A stretch of 40,081 nucleotides of DNA. Source: Burkholderiales bacterium. GTDB taxonomy: Bacteria > Pseudomonadota > Gammaproteobacteria > Burkholderiales > SG8-39. Location: positions 1-40,081 of the forward strand of contig JAHDYJ010000029.1 of the NCBI GenBank assembly GCA_023383795.1, written 5' to 3'. Below, in pieces: positions 34,905 to 40,081 of this stretch. The position numbers and the translations under genes are program-made. Position 1 is the stretch's first letter; each line of letters starts with the position of its first letter. Under the pieces are notes generated by a model. It saw only the letters and a program-made list of their open reading frames with translations. It did no database searches and had not been told where the DNA came from.

Positions 34905-35951
34905 ATGAGGTGGTCGGTGCTCGACCAGTCGCCGACGCCCGAGGGCCGCACGCAGGACCTCGCGATCGGCGAATCGCTCGCGCTCGCCCGGCTGTGCGAC
35001 GAGCTCGGCTATCACCGCTACTGGGTCTCCGAGCATCACAACAGCGGCAGCATCGTCGGCACGGCGCCGGAGATCCTGATGGCCGCCATCGCCGCCACCA
35101 CGCGGCGCATCCGCGTGGGCAGCGCCGGGGTCATGCTGCCGCACTACTCGGCGCTCAAGGTCGCCGAGCAGTTCCGGGTGCTCGAAGGCATCGCGCCGGG
35201 GCGCATCGACCTCGGCGTCGGGCGCGCGCCGGGCTCGGACCGCCTGACGGCCTACGCGCTCAACCCGAACGCGAACGCGCTCGACGAGTTTCCGCGCCAG
35301 GTGCACGAGCTGCAGCTGTGGGTCACCGGCGAGCCGCTGCCCGCGGATCATCCGTTCCACGCGATCGCGGCGCTGCCGCAGGGTCCCACCAGCCCGGAGC
35401 TCTGGATCCTCGGCAGCTCGGACTACGGCGCGCAGCTCGCGGCCTACTTCGGGCTGCCGTACGCGTTCGCCTACTTCTTCACCGACGGGCGCGGCGTCGA
35501 GGAGGCGCTCGCGCTCTACCGGCGGAACTACCGGCCGAGCGCGCGCTATCCGGCGCCGGTCGCCACGATCTGCGTGTGGGCGCTCGCGGCCGACAGCGAG
35601 GACGAGGCGCGGCGCCTCGCGACCACGCGCGAGTACTGGCGCATCGTCGACTTCGAGCGCGGCCGCCGCAGTCCGCTGGTGTCGCCGGAGAAGGCCGCGG
35701 CGCACCCCTACAGCCAGGCCGAGCGCGTGCGGCTCGAGGAGATCCGCCGCAAGGCGCTCGTCGGCGCCGCGGACCAGGTCGTCGCCCGGATCGAGGCGCT
35801 CGCGCGCGAGCTCGGGCTCGACGAGATCGTGGTCAACACGTGGACGTACGATCCCGCGGCGCGGCGGCGCTCGTACGAGCTGATCGCGCAGGCGTGCGGA
35901 CTGCACCCTCGCGCGGCGCCCGCGCGCGAAACCGAACCGGAGAGAACATGA
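34905..35951 (+). CDS. Luciferase-like (LLM) flavin-dependent oxidoreductase
   Basis: This 348-residue TIM-barrel oxidoreductase of the bacterial luciferase-like class has WVSEHHNSGSIVGTAPE near the start. TTRRIRVGSAGVMLPHYSALKVAEQF, in two parts, follows, then GRIDLGVGRAPG and WILGSSDYGAQLAA. This is the FMN/NADH subgroup sharing the family signature of alkanal-monooxygenase-like proteins. The substrate is unknown. Its TGA overlaps the start of the next gene (ATGA). Confidence 0.88.
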   Translation: MRWSVLDQSPTPEGRTQDLAIGESLALARLCDELGYHRYWVSEHHNSGSIVGTAPEILMAAIAATTRRIRVGSAGVMLPHYSALKVAEQFRVLEGIAPGRIDLGVGRAPGSDRLTAYALNPNANALDEFPRQVHELQLWVTGEPLPADHPFHAIAALPQGPTSPELWILGSSDYGAQLAAYFGLPYAFAYFFTDGRGVEEALALYRRNYRPSARYPAPVATICVWALAADSEDEARRLATTREYWRIVDFERGRRSPLVSPEKAAAHPYSQAERVRLEEIRRKALVGAADQVVARIEALARELGLDEIVVNTWTYDPAARRRSYELIAQACGLHPRAAPARETEPERT

Positions 35952-36214
35952 GCGACGAGCGGATCAGGCTGCGCGTGACCGACACCGGACAGACGCTGGA
36001 GGTCGTGGTGCTCAGCAAGCGTCCCGAGCGCATCCAGGTGGTCCTCGGCAGCGGGATCCACAGCGTCAAGTGCGACCTGACGCCGACGCGGAACGGCCTC
36101 GCATACGCCGGCAACGCGATGGGGCGCGAGATCGTGTACGAGCGCAGCCGCGCCCAGGTGCAGGCGGACCTCGAGCTGCGCAACCCGGCGGTACGCGATC
36201 CGCGGCGGCGGTAG
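35948..36214 (+). CDS. Small protein of unknown function, coupled to the LLM gene
   Basis: This 88-residue hydrophilic protein is beta-rich in the first half (RIRLRVTDTGQTLEVVVL, IQVVLGSGIHSVKC) and basic at the end. No family is recognised. The overlap of its ATG with the LLM stop codon points to joint translation. Confidence 0.62.
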   Translation: MSDERIRLRVTDTGQTLEVVVLSKRPERIQVVLGSGIHSVKCDLTPTRNGLAYAGNAMGREIVYERSRAQVQADLELRNPAVRDPRRR

Positions 36215-36232
36215 GGTCGGGCCGCGCGGGCG

Positions 36233-36592
36233 ATGAGAAGCCTCGCCGATGCCTGCGTCGCGCTGGTCGCGGCGCTGCACGCCGGCTTCCTCGTGCTCGA
36301 GATGTTCCTGTGGGACACGCCGCGCGGGCGGCGCATCTTCGGCCTCACGCGCGAGTTCGCGCGGTCGACGCGGGCGCTCGCCGCGAACCAGGGGCTCTAC
36401 AACGGATTCCTCGCCGCCGGGCTCGCCTGGGGGCTCGCGCTCGGCGCTGCCGGGGATGCGGTCAAGATCTTCTTCCTCGCCTGCGTGATCGTGGCCGGCG
36501 TGTTCGGCGCGCTCACCGCAAACGTCAGGATCCTCTGGGTACAGGCGCTGCCCGGCGCGGCGGCGCTCGCGCTGGTGCTCGCCGCGGGGTAG
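36233..36592 (+). CDS. DUF1304-family membrane protein
   Basis: This 119-residue protein has four hydrophobic segments. It shows the DUF1304 pattern: LHAGFLVLEMFLWDTPRGRR, then LAANQGLYNGFLAAGL, VIVAGVFGALT and a closing hydrophobic helix. It is an inner-membrane protein of unknown role. It lies 18 bases after the previous gene. Confidence 0.85.
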   Translation: MRSLADACVALVAALHAGFLVLEMFLWDTPRGRRIFGLTREFARSTRALAANQGLYNGFLAAGLAWGLALGAAGDAVKIFFLACVIVAGVFGALTANVRILWVQALPGAAALALVLAAG

Positions 36593-36669
36593 CTTCGGAT
36601 TCCGCGGTACACGCGGCGGCCGGCCCGCGCCGTAAACGCGCCGCCGGCGAGGCGCGTTACAGTAGCCGC

Positions 36670-37392
36670 ATGCCCCGCAGCTTCCTCTTCCTCGCGTTGC
36701 TGCTCCTCGCCGCGCCGCCGGCGCCGGCAGCGCTCGCGCTCGAGACGCGGCAGATGACGCTCGCGGGCGAAGCGACGCTGGTGAACGTGTACGCATCCGA
36801 GGAGGGCGCGACGCGCGGGCTCGCCGTGCTCGCGCACGGCTTCACGCGTTCGCGCGAGCGGTTCTCGGCGCTCGCGGAGCGCCTCGCGGCGGAGGGGCTC
36901 GTCGTCGCGGTTCCCGACCTGCCGTCCTGGACCGGGTTCCATCGCAACGCCGACGCGATCGTCGATCTGGTGCGCGTCCTCTCGCGCGAGCGCGGGCTCG
37001 ACACGCTGCCGGTGGTGCTGGCGGGCACCTCGGCCGGCGGCCTGGCGTCGCTCCTCGCCACCGACCGCGTGCCGCGCCTTGCGCTGTGGCTCGGGCTCGA
37101 TCCGGTCGACGTCGAGGGCATCTCCGAGCCGGCCGCCCGGGGGCTGCGTGCGCCCGCAGTCGTGCTGCGCGCCCCGAGCGCGCCGTGCAACGCCTTCGGC
37201 AGCGCGAAGAGAATCGCCGCGTGGCTGCCGAACCGCCGGGCGTTCGAGCGTTTCGAGGGCGCGTCGCACTGCGACTTCGAGAGCCCGAGCAACTGGCGCT
37301 GCGAGTCGGTGTGCGGCCCGGCCGACCCCGCGATCCAGGCGCGCATCGTGGAGGAGGCGGCGAGCGCGGTGCGCGCGGCGCTCGCCCGGTAG
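36670..37392 (+). CDS. Exported alpha/beta hydrolase
   Basis: This 240-residue protein has a signal peptide (about residues 1-23). The serine hydrolase core has the nucleophile S121 in GTSAGG, the oxyanion segment AHGF, a likely acid D144 and H200 in GASHCDFE. Several C-terminal cysteines could form disulfides outside the cytoplasm. It resembles the dienelactone hydrolase/chlorophyllase type. The substrate is unknown. Confidence 0.8.
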   Translation: MPRSFLFLALLLLAAPPAPAALALETRQMTLAGEATLVNVYASEEGATRGLAVLAHGFTRSRERFSALAERLAAEGLVVAVPDLPSWTGFHRNADAIVDLVRVLSRERGLDTLPVVLAGTSAGGLASLLATDRVPRLALWLGLDPVDVEGISEPAARGLRAPAVVLRAPSAPCNAFGSAKRIAAWLPNRRAFERFEGASHCDFESPSNWRCESVCGPADPAIQARIVEEAASAVRAALAR

Positions 37393-37407
37393 GCGGCGCC
37401 CGCCGCG

Positions 37408-38025
37408 TCACTGCATCCCGGAGATGTACTCGGCGAGCGCCTTCAGCTCGAACTCGGTCAGCTTGCTCGCGACCGCGTGCATGATGTCGTTGTCGTTCGT
37501 GCGCTCGCGCTGGTTGAAGTCCTTGAGCTGGCGCTCGAGGTAGAGCGACCGCTGGCCGGCGAGCCGCGGCAGCCGCGGCGCGCCTTCGCCGCTCGCGCCG
37601 TGGCAGTCCTTGCACGCCGGCACGCCCGAGAACCGGTTGCCGTTGTGGTACAGGTAGCGGCCCACCGCGCCGAGCTCGGGTTCGGCCGGGGGGTGCGGCG
37701 CGACCTTCTGCCGGGAGAAGTACAGGCCGAGGCCCTCGATCACCTCCTCGGACAGGTTGCGGGCGAAGCGCGTCATCTCGCCTTTCCGCCGGCCTTCCTT
37801 GAAGTCCCGCAGCTGCTTCGCGATGTACTCGGCATGCTGTCCGCCGAGCCGCGGGAAGAACTCGCCCGAGCTCTCGCCCTGCATGCCGTGGCACACCGAG
37901 CACCGCTTCTCCACGAGCTGCGTCGCCCGCTCGAGGTCGGGCGCGGCGTGGAGCGGTCCGGCGGCGGGCAGCAGGGCCGTGGCGACCGCCACGATCCGCA
38001 GCGCGCGAACGATTGCGGTTCTCAT
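37408..38025 (-). CDS. Diheme cytochrome c4-like protein
   Basis: This 205-residue periplasmic protein has a signal peptide (1-27). Two class I cytochrome c domains follow, with heme sites C42-S-V-C45-H46 and C138-K-D-C141-H142. Likely methionine ligands lie near M84 and M181. The internal duplication and the QL-x-x-F-x-x-x-R-R pattern fit cytochrome c4, an electron carrier to terminal oxidases. It starts 92 bases after the convergent-side acyl-CoA synthetase gene on the same strand. Confidence 0.9.
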   Translation of the reverse strand: MRTAIVRALRIVAVATALLPAAGPLHAAPDLERATQLVEKRCSVCHGMQGESSGEFFPRLGGQHAEYIAKQLRDFKEGRRKGEMTRFARNLSEEVIEGLGLYFSRQKVAPHPPAEPELGAVGRYLYHNGNRFSGVPACKDCHGASGEGAPRLPRLAGQRSLYLERQLKDFNQRERTNDNDIMHAVASKLTEFELKALAEYISGMQ

Positions 38026-38117
38026 CGCGACGCTTCGCTCATTGGGCTCGCCATGATATCCGCTTCCGCGGCGGGCGCCGGCATCCGGTGAAGCGGCGCC
38101 CGTCGCGCCGTTCCCGA

Positions 38118-39944
38118 TCACGCCGGCTGCTCGGTCTCCCGATAGAGCGCGTCGATCAGGTCGGCGTAGCGCTCGTTGATCTCCCGGCGGCGGAGCTTCA
38201 GCGTCGCGGTGACCTCGCCGTCGTCGTGGTCGAGCTCCTTGGCGAGCAGGTGGAAGCGGCGCACGTTCTGCACGCGCGGCATGCGCGCGTTCACCCGGTC
38301 GATCTCGGCCTGGATCAGGGTGCGCACCTTCGGGTTCTCCGCGAGGTTGCGGTAGTTGGTGTAGGTGATGCCGTTGTCCTCGGCCCACTTGCCGACCGTC
38401 TCGTAGTCGATCTGGATCAGCGCGGCGACGAAATGGCGCCGCTCGCCGACCGCCACCGCCTCGCGGATGTAGGGCGAGGTCTTGAGGGCGTTCTCGACCT
38501 CGGCGGGACTCACGTTCTTGCCGCCCGAGGTGATGATGATCTCCTTCTTGCGGTCGACCATGCGCAGCTCGGCGCCGACCCACTCCGCGACGTCGCCCGA
38601 GTGCAGCCAGCCTTCGTCGTCGACCGCCGCGGCCGTCGCCTGGGGATCCTTGTAGTAGCCGACGAAGACCGTGGGGCCGTGCATCAGCAACTCGCCGTCC
38701 GCGGCGAGCCGCGCCTCGAGGCCCGGGACCGGCTCGCCGATCGTGCCCGCCGGCGACTCGTCGCTGCGCTGCCCGGTGGCGAGGCCGCTCACCTCGGTCA
38801 TGCCGTAGATCTCGCGCACCGGCACGCCGAGGATGCGGTAGAAGTCGAGCAGCTCGGGCGCGATCGGCGCGGTGCCGGAGAACGCGATGCGGGCGCGGCG
38901 CAGGCCGATGAAGTTGAGGAGCGCGCGGAAGACGAGCAGGTACCAGAGCGCGTAGCCGACGCGCTGCGCGAGGCTCCACCTCGCGCGCGGCCGGGCCGCG
39001 AACCCGCGCACCGCGGCGAACGCGCGCTCGAAGAGCCGCTTGCGCAGGCCGCCCGCCTCGGCCGCCTTGATGTACATCGAGGCGTGCAGCTTCTCCCAGA
39101 TGCGCGGCACGGCGAGGAAGATGCGCGGCGAGATCTCGCGCAGATCGGTCTGGATGGTGCGCAGGCTCTCGCCGAAATTCACCGTCGCGCCGACCGCGAG
39201 CGGCAGGAAGACGGTGAAGGTCTGCTCGGCGACGTGGCAGAGCGGCAGGTAGGAGACCAGCGTGTCGCGCTCGTCGAAGCCGTACATCGCGATCGCGCTC
39301 TCGGCGACCGCGGCGATGTTCGCGTAGCTGATCATGGCGCCCTTGGGCCGCCCGGTCGAGCCGGAGGTGAAGATCATCAGCGCGACGTCCGCTCCGGTCT
39401 GGTCGGCGAGGACGCGGTCGATCAGCCCGGGGTCGTCGCGCTCGGCCGCCGCCCCGGACGCGACGACCGCCTCGAAGTCGTGCAGCCGCGCGCGGTCGTA
39501 GCGGCGCAGCCCGCGCGGGTCCATGACGACGACGTGCTCGAGCAACGGCAGGCGGCCGCGGATCTCGAGCACCTTGTCGACCTGCTCCTGGTCCTCGCAC
39601 ACGACGACCGTCGCGTCGGAGAGCGCGAGCAGGTACTCGATCTCGTTCGCCGGGCTCGTCGCGTAGATGCCGACGGTGACCGCGCCGACCATGCCGATGC
39701 CGAGCTGCGCGATCACCCACTCCTTGCGGCTCTCGGCGACGATCGCGACGTGCCCGCCGCGGGTGACGCCGAGGCGCGCGAGGCCGCGGCCGAAATGCCG
39801 CGCGAGCCGCTCGAACTCGGCCCAGGTGTAGGGATGCCAGATGCCGAAGTCCTTCTGCCGGAACGCGACGACGTCCGCGCGCGTGCGCGCCCAGAAGCGC
39901 AGGCGCTGCGGCAGGGTGTGCTCGAAGGGCGGGCGCTCGATCAC
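38118..39944 (-). CDS. Long-chain acyl-CoA synthetase (AMP-forming)
   Basis: Activates a fatty acid to acyl-AMP and then acyl-CoA. The 608-residue protein has the P-loop-like TSGSTGRPKGAMI, the family segment YGMTEVSG, and GWLHSGD with the hinge VDRKKEIIITSGGKNVSP. It is the FadD15-type form with a long N-terminal part. The GTG at 39944 was chosen because family homology begins just after it. A TTG at 40028 in the same frame would add 28 unlikely residues. Upstream bases to the window end hold GC-rich inverted repeats only. Confidence 0.9.
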   Translation of the reverse strand: MIERPPFEHTLPQRLRFWARTRADVVAFRQKDFGIWHPYTWAEFERLARHFGRGLARLGVTRGGHVAIVAESRKEWVIAQLGIGMVGAVTVGIYATSPANEIEYLLALSDATVVVCEDQEQVDKVLEIRGRLPLLEHVVVMDPRGLRRYDRARLHDFEAVVASGAAAERDDPGLIDRVLADQTGADVALMIFTSGSTGRPKGAMISYANIAAVAESAIAMYGFDERDTLVSYLPLCHVAEQTFTVFLPLAVGATVNFGESLRTIQTDLREISPRIFLAVPRIWEKLHASMYIKAAEAGGLRKRLFERAFAAVRGFAARPRARWSLAQRVGYALWYLLVFRALLNFIGLRRARIAFSGTAPIAPELLDFYRILGVPVREIYGMTEVSGLATGQRSDESPAGTIGEPVPGLEARLAADGELLMHGPTVFVGYYKDPQATAAAVDDEGWLHSGDVAEWVGAELRMVDRKKEIIITSGGKNVSPAEVENALKTSPYIREAVAVGERRHFVAALIQIDYETVGKWAEDNGITYTNYRNLAENPKVRTLIQAEIDRVNARMPRVQNVRRFHLLAKELDHDDGEVTATLKLRRREINERYADLIDALYRETEQPA

Positions 39945-40081
39945 GGCGTCGCTCGTCGGGGAATCCGCGCTAGAAGCCGTCTCAGAATCGCGGCCGTGCT
40001 TCTTCCCGAACCGGGGTCGTACGAGCAAGGGGCACCGAGGGGGAAGGGAAGGGGCCCCCTCATGCCTTCCCGCCCCTTGTA

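Noticed and set aside
40029..40081. GC-rich inverted repeats at the right edge as a transposon end
   Set aside because: Only 50 bases are visible, with no transposase or target duplication, so it cannot be supported.

Overview
The window is about 40 kb of very G+C-rich chromosome. It probably comes from an uncultured betaproteobacterium of Burkholderiales type. This is an inference from a leucine-degradation (liu) gene set, a Bug/TctC-type solute receptor, OxyR, a diheme cytochrome c4-like protein and the REP-like mosaic repeats seen between genes in that group. No rRNA or tRNA gene, phage, transposase or CRISPR array was seen.

Left part (1-13.3 kb, mostly minus strand): after a cut DUF2061 membrane protein and a divergent oxyR come the genes for leucine/isovalerate breakdown. 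They encode methylcrotonyl-CoA carboxylase beta (liuB) and alpha/biotin (liuD) subunits, methylglutaconyl-CoA hydratase (liuC) and HMG-CoA lyase (liuE). An acyl-CoA dehydrogenase has its catalytic glutamate in the isovaleryl-CoA/long-chain position. Together they could take a branched acyl-CoA to acetoacetate and acetyl-CoA. The set is split by a Sel1-repeat protein, two lipoproteins, a plus-strand tandem-thioredoxin protein and a cupin. Repetitive hairpin elements lie between liuE and liuD and downstream of the Sel1 gene.

Centre (13.7-15.8 kb): this block is visibly less G+C-rich and is unlike everything around it. It has three integron gene cassettes in a row, each ending in an attC site, and no integrase gene in the window (a CALIN-type array). 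The cassettes carry an SRA-HNH endonuclease predicted to cut modified DNA, a higBA toxin-antitoxin pair with its own palindromic operator, and an unrecognised 156-residue protein. attC1 and attC2 are both 63 bp and differ at 4 positions. attC3 is 98 bp and of a different type. This is the most notable object in the window.

Right part (15.9-40 kb): ordinary chromosomal genes in short runs. These include a Crp/Fnr regulator with a Bug receptor gene, methyltransferases, two Tat-exported oxidoreductases beside a nucleotide-transporter-like membrane protein, an AAC(6')-like acetyltransferase and an RraA-like aldolase. A 59-bp tandem repeat array, a family-6 DNA glycosylase and a regulator fusing a winged helix, an alpha/beta hydrolase and a degenerate cyclase domain follow. 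Next are a TetR repressor facing a fatty-acid hydroxylase gene across palindromic operators, homocysteine methyltransferase, a luciferase-like oxidoreductase, a diheme cytochrome c and a long-chain acyl-CoA synthetase.

All calls rest on reading the sequence and translations. No database search was run.
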